From positions 1 to 45,055 of the forward strand of contig CAIXHF010000090.1 of assembly GCA_903919185.1 (NCBI GenBank): 45,055 nt of DNA. Reading direction: 5' to 3'. The DNA comes from an uncultured Opitutia bacterium (GTDB lineage: Bacteria; Verrucomicrobiota; Verrucomicrobiia; Opitutales; UBA953). Below, one piece after another: positions 1 through 8,281 of this stretch. Both the position numbers and the translations under genes were made by a program. The first letter of the stretch is position 1. Each line of letters starts with the position of its first letter. A model generated the notes under the pieces. The model saw nothing but the letters and a program-made list of their open reading frames with translations, was not told the origin of the DNA and ran no database searches.

Positions 1-114
1 ATCAGCACTGGCCTGTTTGGTCGCTCCGCAGAGGACAACCTCGAAGACTTCTGCGGCGTCTACGACTTCAAGGAAACCTTCCTGAAGCCTTTCGACCCCA
101 AAGCGAAGGCCTGA
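1..114 (+). CDS. C-terminal end of an unidentified protein (partial)
   Basis: An open frame runs from base 1 to a TGA at 112-114 and gives the last 37 residues of a protein whose start lies outside the window. The segment is rich in Phe, Asp and Lys (it contains FCGVYDFKETF and ends PFDPKAKA) and looks like real coding sequence, but I do not recognise the family. The stop codon directly abuts the stop codon of the convergent HAD-DciA gene at 115, with no base between them. Confidence 0.6.
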   Translation: MSTGLFGRSAEDNLEDFCGVYDFKETFLKPFDPKAKA

Positions 115-1170
115 TTAGGCGTTTACAAAAGCTAGGCTCTTAACCTCCGTACAGCCCGGCAGGTCGCGGATTTTGGCCAACAGGGCACGTTCGTGGAACC
201 GCAGTTCTGTCTTGATGACGGAGTTCTCGCACTGAATAACGAGCCGGCCGCCCTCGACCATCTTGAGCGGGGCACAGCGCCGAGCTAACTTCATCGGGAG
301 TAGTTCACTCCAATGCGCGATGATCATGTCCTCTGGGACGGGCTTATCGAGGCGCATCTTCTTAAAGGCCTCCCCCATGGCTTCATCCATCGTCTTCAAT
401 TCGCGATCGGTCGAACGCCCACGGTCCTCCGGGACCCCGCGGAGGTTGGCGAGGAGGTTGACGACATGGCGCGAGAACTTCCCCTTGGTCTTGCCTTCGT
501 TGAGTAACGCTTGAATCAGCTTGGGCACTTCGACGAGCCGCTCGGCGCGAAGGCATTTCTCGGGAGCATGCCGACCGCCAATAATCACGCCGACGGCGCC
601 TGCATTACGTGGGCCTTCCCCGTCCTCAACCGGACTATCCCCGACATGGACCAAGGCGGTCAACGCCACGCCGAGGCTACGGGCCGCATGTGCATAAGCC
701 TTCGCGTCTGGCTTGGCATAGCCCATTTCCTCGGAGAGGAAGATGCCGTCAAAATGTCGTGCGAGGTCCTTCTGCTCCAACACCCGCCGCATCCGCGAAT
801 CGGCATTAGATAAGACCGCCACCTTGATCCCAAGAAACTTTAGGGCCCCGAGGACGCTAACCACGCCCAGGCAGACCCGCCAAGCCTTGGCGTCGGCAAA
901 GGCCTGCCAGCATTCCTTGAAAACCGCGTCTGCTTGGGAGCCAGGCAAGTGCGCTCCAAAAGTTCGCTCTACCACTTCCCGCCAGAAGACTTCTGCCTTG
1001 GCTTGCTTATTGGCGGAACGTAACGCCGAAGCAAAGGCTACCTCCAACTCAAGGGCATCGACTTTAATTCCATGCTTCTGAGCGCAGGCGGAGTAGACCG
1101 CCCCCACCGAAGGATGGGGAAAAAGCACCGTCCCCGCTAAATCAAAGGTCACTGCCTTTACACTAGCCAT
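115..1170 (-). CDS. HAD-superfamily hydrolase fused to a DciA-like (DUF721) domain
   Basis: A 351-residue protein with two parts. Residues 1-225 form a HAD domain: motif I FDLAGT (Asp10; the usual second Asp is Ala12, as in the DxAGT motif of phosphonatases), motif II with the Ser in VLSNADSR, the Lys in YAKPD, and motif IV VGDSPVEDGEG. Residues 231-351 resemble DUF721/DciA, the replicative-helicase loader family, with a W-x5-P-x6-R core, a GGRLVIQ strand and a C-terminal LPG...V.SLAF pattern. The frame is continuous between the parts. I start at the ATG at 1170, because the 48 codons above it (from a TTG at 1314) read like non-coding sequence and motif I should lie near the N-terminus. The HAD substrate is unknown. 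The fusion could tie a phosphatase-like activity to replication, or be only a gene fusion without functional link. Confidence 0.75.
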   Translation of the reverse strand: MASVKAVTFDLAGTVLFPHPSVGAVYSACAQKHGIKVDALELEVAFASALRSANKQAKAEVFWREVVERTFGAHLPGSQADAVFKECWQAFADAKAWRVCLGVVSVLGALKFLGIKVAVLSNADSRMRRVLEQKDLARHFDGIFLSEEMGYAKPDAKAYAHAARSLGVALTALVHVGDSPVEDGEGPRNAGAVGVIIGGRHAPEKCLRAERLVEVPKLIQALLNEGKTKGKFSRHVVNLLANLRGVPEDRGRSTDRELKTMDEAMGEAFKKMRLDKPVPEDMIIAHWSELLPMKLARRCAPLKMVEGGRLVIQCENSVIKTELRFHERALLAKIRDLPGCTEVKSLAFVNA

Positions 1171-1328
1171 ATCAGGAAGCAGCTCGCTGAGCGGGGCAGC
1201 AGGGTAGAGGGGGTGGCAGGGCGAGAATTCATCAAAAATTGCGTCGGAGACTTCTTCGGGGGAGACCCCCAGAGTAGTCCCATCATGTCCCGGCTTGTCT
1301 AATCGCCAACCCAAGTCATGAACAAGTT

Positions 1329-1784
1329 ATGCACCTACCCCGTCTAGCCCTGCTGTCCCTGCTCGGAATTTCCGCCTTAACCACCTCCGGTTGCAATACC
1401 TCGACCCCGGCGGCCGCTAGCCCAGTCTCCAAAGTCTACGTCCGGGACGTCGCCGCATCCTCCCTGCACGCCACCGATATCCTCGCTAACGCCGTCCATG
1501 ACGCCGGGGTGCGGGCACTGTCGGCCCAAGGGTATACCGTCGTAGCGACGGAGGGCGAAGCCGACGCCGTGCTACGCAGTAGCTGGCAAACGCAAAAGAG
1601 CGCCGGCAACCGCTCGGACACCCCCAATATCAGCCTCTCGCTTTCGCTCTTCAATAAGGCCAACCGTCGTCTGTTTGACGGCAACTCCGGCCCCGGTGTC
1701 GCCGCTAATTTCTGGAACGAAGGTCGCGCCACCGCAGAAGTGACCACGATTTTAAAGGGTCTGCCTGCACCCGCGAAGAAGTAA
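1329..1784 (+). CDS. Small predicted outer-membrane lipoprotein, unknown function
   Basis: A 151-residue protein with a signal peptide and a lipobox ending TTSGC (Cys22), so it is probably lipidated and anchored in the envelope. The mature part starts with a Ser/Pro/Ala linker and continues as an alternating alpha/beta domain: strand VYVRD, helix, strand YTVVAT, the phrase EADAVLRSSW, then strand SLSLSLFNK. This resembles small lipoproteins of the DUF4136/LptE-like kind that contain 'ADAVL' segments, but I cannot assign a family firmly. It is transcribed away from the HAD-DciA gene. It ends at a TAA that directly abuts the panE stop codon. A weak -35-like TTGTCT at 1295 would place transcription start close to the ATG. 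Confidence 0.7.
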   Translation: MHLPRLALLSLLGISALTTSGCNTSTPAAASPVSKVYVRDVAASSLHATDILANAVHDAGVRALSAQGYTVVATEGEADAVLRSSWQTQKSAGNRSDTPNISLSLSLFNKANRRLFDGNSGPGVAANFWNEGRATAEVTTILKGLPAPAKK

Positions 1785-2696
1785 TCAACGCACCTTTAAC
1801 TTAGCCTCGATCTCGTGCTTCAGGAGTGCGAGTTCGGGCATCTTGGCGCCCGCGGCTAACCCACGAAGGAGCGGCTCGCCCCAAAGGCCGCTTACTTCCA
1901 CCTCACGACCTTCCAGGTAATCAATCAGGCTGGAGGGGCGATAGGCGCCCATGCGCTCGGTGACGTCCATCTGGCCCTGCAAGTGCTGCTCGCTGACGAC
2001 ATGGCCGCATAAGCCTGCCGCCATACGGACTTCTTCCATCAGGCGACGGGCGCGTGCTTTGAGCACCGGGTCGGCGAGAATTAGGTCCGTCGTAATCCCC
2101 CCGCCCGCAATAGCCAAACCGTTGAACGGAATATTCCAGCAGAGCTTCTTCCAGAGTACCGCTTCCAAGGAATCCTCGGCGCGGCAATCCACGCCCGCCG
2201 ACTTAAACCATGCGACACACTGAGTCACCGATGGGGTGATCGGGCCTTCCGCCGCAGCCATCCGGACATAGCCCGAATGCGTATTCGAGACGACGCCAGG
2301 CTCGATCCGATTGATGCACACGAAGCACAAGCCAGCGACAAGTCGTTCCACTGGCACGATAGCACGGAAGGCCTCGACGTTACCCATGCCATTCTGCAAG
2401 GTGAGCAAGAGGGTCTGCGGACCCAGCAAGGGCTGAATGAGCGCTGGCAAGAGGGCATTAGCAGTGGCCTTGGCCGCCACGATAACCAGGTCGCAGGGAC
2501 CGACTCCAGCGCCAGTCGGCGAAGCAGAGGCCAAGCGAACAACGCGCTCTCCGTCCAGGTCACGCATCACCAAACCACGTTGTTGGAGGACTGGATAGTC
2601 ACTCCGACTGATGGCATGCACATCGTGACCAGCCAGCGCCAAGAGGCCACCATACCAACCGCCGATCGCACCTGCGCCGACGATGACAATCTTCAT
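1785..2696 (-). CDS. panE: 2-dehydropantoate 2-reductase
   Basis: This enzyme reduces ketopantoate to pantoate with NADPH in the pantothenate/CoA pathway and is cytoplasmic. The 303-residue protein has the N-terminal Rossmann motif GAGAIGGWYGG (residues 7-17), the TLQNGMGN segment typical of the family, and a C-terminal helical ApbA domain with KKLCWNIPFNGL, where the Lys and Asn are the expected catalytic and binding residues, and RPSSLIDYLEGR. The length is normal. The start ATG overlaps the nadB stop by four bases (2693-2696), so the two are probably translationally coupled. The pair makes precursors of two cofactors, CoA and NAD. There is no Shine-Dalgarno sequence; coupling from nadB may replace it. 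Confidence 0.93.
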   Translation of the reverse strand: MKIVIVGAGAIGGWYGGLLALAGHDVHAISRSDYPVLQQRGLVMRDLDGERVVRLASASPTGAGVGPCDLVIVAAKATANALLPALIQPLLGPQTLLLTLQNGMGNVEAFRAIVPVERLVAGLCFVCINRIEPGVVSNTHSGYVRMAAAEGPITPSVTQCVAWFKSAGVDCRAEDSLEAVLWKKLCWNIPFNGLAIAGGGITTDLILADPVLKARARRLMEEVRMAAGLCGHVVSEQHLQGQMDVTERMGAYRPSSLIDYLEGREVEVSGLWGEPLLRGLAAGAKMPELALLKHEIEAKLKVR

Positions 2697-4303
2697 GGCC
2701 GGCTCTGCGGACGACGCACGGAAGTATGGCGGGCAGCGGGCAGCTTGCCCGGATAATCGAGGGTGAAGTGCAGGCCGCGACTTTCGTGCCGTTGCAAGGC
2801 ACAGTCGATGATGAGGTCGGCAACTTGAATCAAGTTACGCAGTTCGAGTAACCGTGGTTCGACACGGAAATTCCAATAATACTCCCGGACTTCGTCAGCC
2901 AGCGTGCCAATGCGCGTGCGGGCCCGTTGCAGGCGCTTGGTCGAGCGGACGATGCCGACATAATCCCACATGGTCCGACGAAGCTCATCCCAATTATGCG
3001 TCAAGACCACACGCTCATCGGGGTCGCCCGCCGAACCGTCCACCCAAGCCGGCAGGGGCAGGGCAGGGCGATGGGCCTGGCGGATATCTGCTTCGGCGGC
3101 TAAAGCGCCGTCATGGGCCAGCACGACGGCTTCGAGGAGTGAATTAGAGGCCAACCGATTGGCCCCATGCAGGCCCGTACAGGCAACCTCCCCAACCGCG
3201 AAGAGGCCGCGAATCGTCGTTTGTCCCTGAAGGTCGGTCGCGACACCTCCGCAAAGGTAGTGGGCGGCGGGCACGACTGGAATCGGCTGGGTCGCGAGGT
3301 CGAAACCTGCTTTCCGGCAAGTCTCGTAGATATGCGGAAAGCGCTCGGGGAGGTGCCCCTGGGCGACCTGCGTGGCGTCGAGCAGGACGTGCGGCGAACC
3401 ATCACGCTTCATGACTAAGTCAATCGCGCGAGCAACAATATCACGCGGAGCCAGGTCTCCGAGCGGATGAAAATCCTTCATGAAGGCGCGACCAGCCAGA
3501 TCGCGTAAGATGGCGCCTTCGCCGCGTACGGCTTCCGAAATCAATGCCCGACTTCCATCCGGAGCCTTGAGGGCGGTGGGGTGAAACTGGACCATCTCCA
3601 TATCACGGACTTCAGCGCCGGCACGATAAGCCATCGCGATGCCATCGCCGGTCGCAATATCTGGATTAGTGGTGAACTGATAGACTTGGCCCATACCGCC
3701 AGTCGCCAAGATAATCGTGAAAGCCGAGAGCGTCTCCACCCGTCCAGCTTGGGTATTCAGCACGTGCAAACCATAGACGCGATCATCGGCCGACCCCACC
3801 TGGCAGCCACCCAGTTTGGCGTTTGTCAGTAAATCGACAGCCAGATGGTGCTCGAGCATCTTGACCTTGGGCTGACGGGCGATGGCCCGGAGGAGGGCTG
3901 ATTCAATGGCCCGACCAGTCATGTCACGCGCATGCAGGATTCGGCGCTTCGAGTGTCCGCCTTCACGTCCAAGGTCAGGCCGACCGTCGGTACCATTCTC
4001 AAATTCGACGCCCCAGGCGATCAATTCGGCCACGCGGGCCGGGCCGGCCTCAATGATATGCCGCACCGCTTCCAAATCGCATAAACCATCGCCAGCCGTC
4101 AGGGTGTCTTGGACGTGGCTGTGGAAATCATCGGCTTGATCGGTGACGCACGCGATACCGCCCTGGGCCCAATTCGTGTTGGATTCCGAGCTGGTCTTCT
4201 TGGTGACGATGGCGACGGAGTGACCGCGGTTAGCCAAATTGAGCGCAAAACTAAGCCCGCCAATGCCACTTCCTACGACAATTGCGTCAAAATGCGTAGC
4301 CAT
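2693..4303 (-). CDS. nadB: L-aspartate oxidase
   Basis: A flavoprotein that oxidises L-aspartate to iminoaspartate, the first step of de novo NAD synthesis. The 536-residue protein opens with the FAD-binding motif VVGSGIGGLSFAL. It continues with NWAQGGIACV, the HARDMTGRAI region, HPTAL, SEAVRGEGAIL with the catalytic Arg, GDLAPRDIVARAI, and the C-terminal FAD motif LHGANRLASNSLLEA. All are hallmarks of NadB rather than of succinate dehydrogenase. I start at the ATG at 4303, since the FAD motif should begin within about 10 residues. An ATG at 4366 would add 21 poor-quality residues and leave almost no space to the divergent gene. It forms an operon with panE by a four-base overlap. nadA and nadC are not in the window. 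Confidence 0.93.
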   Translation of the reverse strand: MATHFDAIVVGSGIGGLSFALNLANRGHSVAIVTKKTSSESNTNWAQGGIACVTDQADDFHSHVQDTLTAGDGLCDLEAVRHIIEAGPARVAELIAWGVEFENGTDGRPDLGREGGHSKRRILHARDMTGRAIESALLRAIARQPKVKMLEHHLAVDLLTNAKLGGCQVGSADDRVYGLHVLNTQAGRVETLSAFTIILATGGMGQVYQFTTNPDIATGDGIAMAYRAGAEVRDMEMVQFHPTALKAPDGSRALISEAVRGEGAILRDLAGRAFMKDFHPLGDLAPRDIVARAIDLVMKRDGSPHVLLDATQVAQGHLPERFPHIYETCRKAGFDLATQPIPVVPAAHYLCGGVATDLQGQTTIRGLFAVGEVACTGLHGANRLASNSLLEAVVLAHDGALAAEADIRQAHRPALPLPAWVDGSAGDPDERVVLTHNWDELRRTMWDYVGIVRSTKRLQRARTRIGTLADEVREYYWNFRVEPRLLELRNLIQVADLIIDCALQRHESRGLHFTLDYPGKLPAARHTSVRRPQSRP

Positions 4304-4382
4304 AGAGAAGACGAAATTAGGGTTACTCAGGGTGTGAACAAGCGGATTTGACTGTTTTCGTAACATTCCTTACCCCTGCTTG

Positions 4383-5696
4383 GTGGAATTCATAGTGATT
4401 TTAGCCTGCTGGGCAACCATCGGCTTGTTCGAACTCTCGGAAATGGCGCTGGTGTCTTCCAATCGCCGCCGCCTGCAACGGCTGGCCGAAGACGGCAGCA
4501 AGGGTGCTAAGGCTGCCCTCGAGCTACTTGCCAACCCTTCCAAGTTTCTCTCCACCGTCCAAGTTGGCCTGACCTTTGGCAGCATCATTGCGGCGACCTT
4601 TGGTGGTGCCCCTCTGGCCGTCTACCTCAAGCCCATGCTCGAGGCCAGCACTTGGTCGTGGCTCCACGAGAACGCTGATGGTCTTTCCCGCGTGAGCGTT
4701 TCTTTCGTGATTGGTTCGCTGACCATTATTCTCGCTGAAATCGTCCCTAAGCGCCTCGGGCTTTCGAATCCAGAGGGCCTCGCCGTCTTGTTATCGCGGC
4801 CCATGATGGTCATCTCTTTTTTGGCTTCCCCGTTAGTAAGCACCATGAGCTTCGCCGCTGACCTGGTGCTCGGTATGTTTGGTCGGCGCCGAGCCCCCGA
4901 AGATTCGATGTCGGAAGACGAGCTGCGGATGATGGTCGACCAAGGCATGGCTTCCGGTGTCTTGCATGCCTCCGAACACCGCATGGTGCATGGCGCCTTA
5001 TCGATGGACGGGACTACGGCGGAACAACTGATGACACCGAGTAATCGCGTCATCTGGCTCAACCTCGCCGACCCTGATGAGGTCAACTGGCGGAAGGTCG
5101 TGGCTTCGGGCCATACCTGGTTCCCAGTCTTTCAGGATTCGCCGGATAAACCGTTGGGCGTCGTCTCAGTTAAACGTCTGTGGGCCAACCTTTCGCTCGT
5201 TGGGGTCGCTTCCATCAAGGACGTGCTCACGGAAGCCCCAACCGTCACGCCGCACAACACCGCGACGCAACTCCTGGAGAAGTTCCGTAAAGATAAGATA
5301 CATATGGCGCTGGTGGTCGATGAGTTTGCCCGCGTGCGCGGCGTCGTCACTTTGAATGACGTCCTGGAATCGGTGGTCGGTGAACTCCCGAACGAAGGCA
5401 CCCCTTCGGCCCACGTTAAACCGGTCCGCCGCCGCGAAGACGGCAGCTGGTTGGTGGATGCCGTCGTCACGTTAGAAGATTTCCGCGAGCAAACCGGCCT
5501 CATCGGGAGATTTCCAAGCGAAGGCACGGGCAGCTTCACCACAGTGTCGGGATTCTTAATGCGTTCCCTGGGACGCATCCCCAAAGAGGGCGATCGAGTC
5601 GAAGCGCTGGGCATGATCTTTGAGGTCATCGACATGGACAACCATCGCCTCGACAAGGTGCTCGTGATGCCGAAGGCCCAGCCTCGGCCAGCCTGA
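4383..5696 (+). CDS. CNNM/CorC-HlyC family membrane protein (DUF21 - CBS pair - transporter-associated domain)
   Basis: A 437-residue protein of the family that includes YfjD, CorB and the CNNM magnesium-efflux proteins. The DUF21 membrane domain covers about residues 1-190, with FELSEMALVSSNRRRL, the GLTFGSIIAATFGG segment, IILAEIVPKRLGL and further hydrophobic helices. Two CBS modules follow (about 200-320), then the CorC_HlyC domain (about 340-425), including SWLVDAVVTLEDF and VSGFLMRSLGRIP. It probably exports Mg2+ or senses divalent cations at the inner membrane; the older 'hemolysin' name is misleading. GTG at 4383 is used as the start, with TTG at 4380 as the alternative. A TTGACT at 4348-4353 is a possible -35 box, but its -10 partner is weak. 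Confidence 0.88.
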   Translation: MEFIVILACWATIGLFELSEMALVSSNRRRLQRLAEDGSKGAKAALELLANPSKFLSTVQVGLTFGSIIAATFGGAPLAVYLKPMLEASTWSWLHENADGLSRVSVSFVIGSLTIILAEIVPKRLGLSNPEGLAVLLSRPMMVISFLASPLVSTMSFAADLVLGMFGRRRAPEDSMSEDELRMMVDQGMASGVLHASEHRMVHGALSMDGTTAEQLMTPSNRVIWLNLADPDEVNWRKVVASGHTWFPVFQDSPDKPLGVVSVKRLWANLSLVGVASIKDVLTEAPTVTPHNTATQLLEKFRKDKIHMALVVDEFARVRGVVTLNDVLESVVGELPNEGTPSAHVKPVRRREDGSWLVDAVVTLEDFREQTGLIGRFPSEGTGSFTTVSGFLMRSLGRIPKEGDRVEALGMIFEVIDMDNHRLDKVLVMPKAQPRPA

Positions 5697-5702
5697 GCCC
5701 AC

Positions 5703-6461
5703 TTAGAGCCGAACGGGTAAGCCAGCCAACCGCAGGTATTCCTTGGCCTGCTTCACCGTGTAGGTACCAAAGTGGAAGATGCTGGCCGCCAAGACTGCGC
5801 TGGCCCGGCCATCTTTCAGCACTTGTGCTAAGTGTTCGAGGTTACCGGCCCCGCCTGAGGCGATTACAGGTACTTCGACGGCATCGGAGACCGCGCGATT
5901 TAACGGGACGTCATACCCAGCGGCAGTGCCATCACGGTCCATACTGGTGAGAAGAATTTCGCCAGCGCCAAGGTTATGAACCTGACGAGCCCAGGCGATG
6001 GCATCCATGCCCGTGGCGTTGCGACCACCATGCGTAAAGACTTCCCATTTGCCCGGCGCCACCTGCTTAGCGTCGATTGCTACCACGATACACTGGCTAC
6101 CAAATTTTCGGGCGGCTTCAAGGACCAGGTTGGGGTCCTTGACGGCGGAGGTGTTAAGGGAAACCTTATCGGCTCCGGCGTTGAGCATCGTCCGGATATC
6201 CTCGACCGATCGCAGACCACCGCCGACCGTTAAAGGCATGAAGACCTGATCGGCCGTGCGCTCAACCACGTCGACCATCGTCTTGCGCTCATCACTCGAA
6301 GCCGTGATATCCAAGAAAACGAGTTCGTCCGCGCCTTGTTTTTCGTAAGCGGCGGCCACCGCCACGGGGTCGCCCGCATCGCGCAACTCCTCGAACTTGA
6401 CGCCCTTAACCACGCGGCCGCCATGGACATCGAGGCAGGGGATAATGCGGACAGAAAGCAT
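5703..6461 (-). CDS. hisF: Imidazole glycerol phosphate synthase, cyclase subunit HisF
   Basis: HisF takes ammonia from the HisH glutaminase and converts PRFAR to imidazole glycerol phosphate and AICAR in histidine synthesis. The 252-residue (beta/alpha)8 protein begins [20 protein letters not shown] with the catalytic Asp of CLDV. It has the phosphate-binding VGGGLRS loop, the second catalytic Asp in VVAIDAKQ, and the second phosphate-binding loop ASGGAG. Length and motifs are complete. hisH, hisA and other his genes are not next to it. It lies 33 bases downstream of dtd and may be the last gene of the leftward metG-menF-dtd group. Its stop is 6 bases from the stop of the convergent CNNM gene. 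Confidence 0.96.
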   Translation of the reverse strand: MLSVRIIPCLDVHGGRVVKGVKFEELRDAGDPVAVAAAYEKQGADELVFLDITASSDERKTMVDVVERTADQVFMPLTVGGGLRSVEDIRTMLNAGADKVSLNTSAVKDPNLVLEAARKFGSQCIVVAIDAKQVAPGKWEVFTHGGRNATGMDAIAWARQVHNLGAGEILLTSMDRDGTAAGYDVPLNRAVSDAVEVPVIASGGAGNLEHLAQVLKDGRASAVLAASIFHFGTYTVKQAKEYLRLAGLPVRL

Positions 6462-6494
6462 GGCTAGGTCTACAGGGGTAGGAAATCGGTCAGG

Positions 6495-6932
6495 TTAGTA
6501 AAGCACTACCGTGACGGGCCCATCGTTGACTAAGGAAACCTGCATATCCGCCCCGAACACGCCCGTGGGGATGGGCTGGCCTAATTCTGTGCTGAGCTGC
6601 TGGACAAAGAGGTCGAATAAAGGCTTAGCCACATCGGGCTTGGCCGCGTTATTAAAGGAAGGCCGATTCCCCTTCGCGAAGTCAGCCAACAGGGTGAACT
6701 GACTCACCGCTAGGACTGCACCTGCGGTGTCTTTAATCGACAAGCCCATCTTGCCGTCAACGTCTTCCATCAACCGCACCTTCGAGACCTGCGCAACCTG
6801 ACGTTGAACCTCGACCGCAGTATCGTCTTTGCTGATGCCGACCAAGAGCAGGTAACCCCGTCCGATTTGTCCCACGGTTTCCCCAGCGACGGTCACCGCG
6901 GCGCTTTGGACGCGTTGGACGACGACCACCAT
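6495..6932 (-). CDS. dtd: D-aminoacyl-tRNA deacylase
   Basis: A 145-residue cytoplasmic proofreading enzyme that hydrolyses D-amino acids (and glycine mischarged on tRNA-Ala) from tRNA. The family motifs are both present: SQFTLLADF near residue 78 and, close to the C-terminus, NDGPVT, the Gly-Pro cross-subunit motif that enforces chiral selection. The N-terminal VVVVQRVQSAAVTV strand and the PSFNNAA segment are also typical, and the length is the usual one. The start ATG at 6932 lies two bases after the menF stop, so it is translated from the same message. There is no Shine-Dalgarno sequence. Confidence 0.96.
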   Translation of the reverse strand: MVVVVQRVQSAAVTVAGETVGQIGRGYLLLVGISKDDTAVEVQRQVAQVSKVRLMEDVDGKMGLSIKDTAGAVLAVSQFTLLADFAKGNRPSFNNAAKPDVAKPLFDLFVQQLSTELGQPIPTGVFGADMQVSLVNDGPVTVVLY

Positions 6933-6934
6933 AC

Positions 6935-8275
6935 TTAGGTCAGCGCTTCCAAGATGGTCCGTAGCTTCATCTCCGTCTCCGCAGATTCCGAAGCCGGATC
7001 CGACCCTTCGACGATGCCCGCGCCCGCGAAGGCCCGGGCGACATTACCTTTAAGGCGCGCGCAGCGAAGCGCGACAAAGAGTTTTCCAGTACGACCGTCA
7101 GCGCCCACCCAGCCGACGGCTCCCGTGTAGAGTCCGCGATTATGCGGTTCAAAACCAGGGATGAAGGGGAGGGCCAAGTCGCGCGGCTTACCGCCGACCG
7201 CCGGCGTCGGATGGAGTTCACCCGCGACCTCTAAGAAACGACGGTCCGCCGGCATTACACCGACGATGGGTGTACGTAGGTGCATGACGTTACCAAGCCG
7301 GAGTAACTCCGCACCCCGCGAAGTCGCGGCGAGTACCCCGACCATCCGCAGACGTCGCAAGATGGAGGCCGTGACAGCGCCGTGCTCGCGTTGATCCTTG
7401 TCACTGGCGAGCAAGGCTTCGGCCAGACTGGCGTCCTCGGAAGCGGACTCTCCGCGGCGGGTCGTACCGGCGACGGCCTCGGAACGGACTTCTCCATCGA
7501 AAAGCGAGAGCAGAGTCTCGGGGGTAGCCCCGACCAAGGCCCCTTCGGGTTCGTCTACTAGATAGGCATGGCACGGCGGATTCGCCCGACGAAGGCGGTG
7601 CAGGGTGGCGTAAGCATTGAACGGCTCGGCGCGCCGCCAATCAAAGGCGCGCGTGAGCACGATTTTCTCGAAAGAGCCCTCCTTGATTAGTTCCGTAGCG
7701 CGCCGGACGGCTTGCGGAAACCAGTTGCCACCGACTTCACTCAGCACTGTCGGCACCGGAGCGCGCAACGCCGAAGCGGACGGGCGATACGAGAAGCGAC
7801 GGAACTGTTCGGCCCGGATAGCCAGACGTGCCGCACAACCGGGCATAGCTTTGTCGGCTAAGGTCACGGTGGTGACGCCATCTTCGGTGACCACCTGCCA
7901 AGCCGGCAGAAACAGCCGGGCTTTCTGCGCTTCTGCACTGTCACCCGGGTAAAAGGGGAAGGTCGCAATCACGCGGGGAGTCCCTCCGATGCATGTCATG
8001 GAGGCATACAGTGCACGTAACCAGCGGTCGGCCTGTTCGAAGCGTTGCGGACCAGCGCCTAACCATTCAGCGATGGGGCTGGCGGCGGCATGCGCGCGTC
8101 GGCGCGAGGGGTTCTCGAAATAGCCGCGCGGTGCTGGCTCGTCGAGGGACTCCAAGACCGCCAGCGGATCGAGCTCAGGCACCTTGAAGGTACAACAAAT
8201 ATAGCCCTCACCTTGCCTAGCCTGTTCCGCTGCGCTTAAGGCGACCAAAAGGTCCTCTGCGGTGAGGCTGGTCAT
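6935..8275 (-). CDS. menF: Isochorismate synthase
   Basis: A 446-residue chorismate-binding enzyme that converts chorismate to isochorismate, the entry step to menaquinone. The C-terminal catalytic half shows the family signatures in order: SFEKIVLTRA, GATPETLLS, AGTTRRG, DQREH, the LRTPIVG segment, LHPTPAVGG and GAGIVEGSDPASE with the Mg2+-binding acidic residues. The pattern fits isochorismate synthases better than anthranilate or aminodeoxychorismate synthases, although salicylate-forming relatives cannot be excluded by eye. It sits between metG (6-base gap) and dtd (2-base gap) in an apparent operon. No other men genes are in the window, so a role in respiratory quinone synthesis is inferred from the family. 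Confidence 0.88.
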   Translation of the reverse strand: MTSLTAEDLLVALSAAEQARQGEGYICCTFKVPELDPLAVLESLDEPAPRGYFENPSRRRAHAAASPIAEWLGAGPQRFEQADRWLRALYASMTCIGGTPRVIATFPFYPGDSAEAQKARLFLPAWQVVTEDGVTTVTLADKAMPGCAARLAIRAEQFRRFSYRPSASALRAPVPTVLSEVGGNWFPQAVRRATELIKEGSFEKIVLTRAFDWRRAEPFNAYATLHRLRRANPPCHAYLVDEPEGALVGATPETLLSLFDGEVRSEAVAGTTRRGESASEDASLAEALLASDKDQREHGAVTASILRRLRMVGVLAATSRGAELLRLGNVMHLRTPIVGVMPADRRFLEVAGELHPTPAVGGKPRDLALPFIPGFEPHNRGLYTGAVGWVGADGRTGKLFVALRCARLKGNVARAFAGAGIVEGSDPASESAETEMKLRTILEALT

Positions 8276-8281
8276 GTGTGG

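Noticed and set aside
1171-1314. 48 extra N-terminal codons of the HAD-DciA protein
   Set aside because: They would start with TTG, have no domain similarity, and push HAD motif I far from the N-terminus.
6935-8275. menF as part of a salicylate siderophore system together with the NRPS-like gene
   Set aside because: The two loci are 16 kb apart in different operons. The NRPS-like protein has no salicylate-type starter or condensation domains, and menF sits with housekeeping genes.
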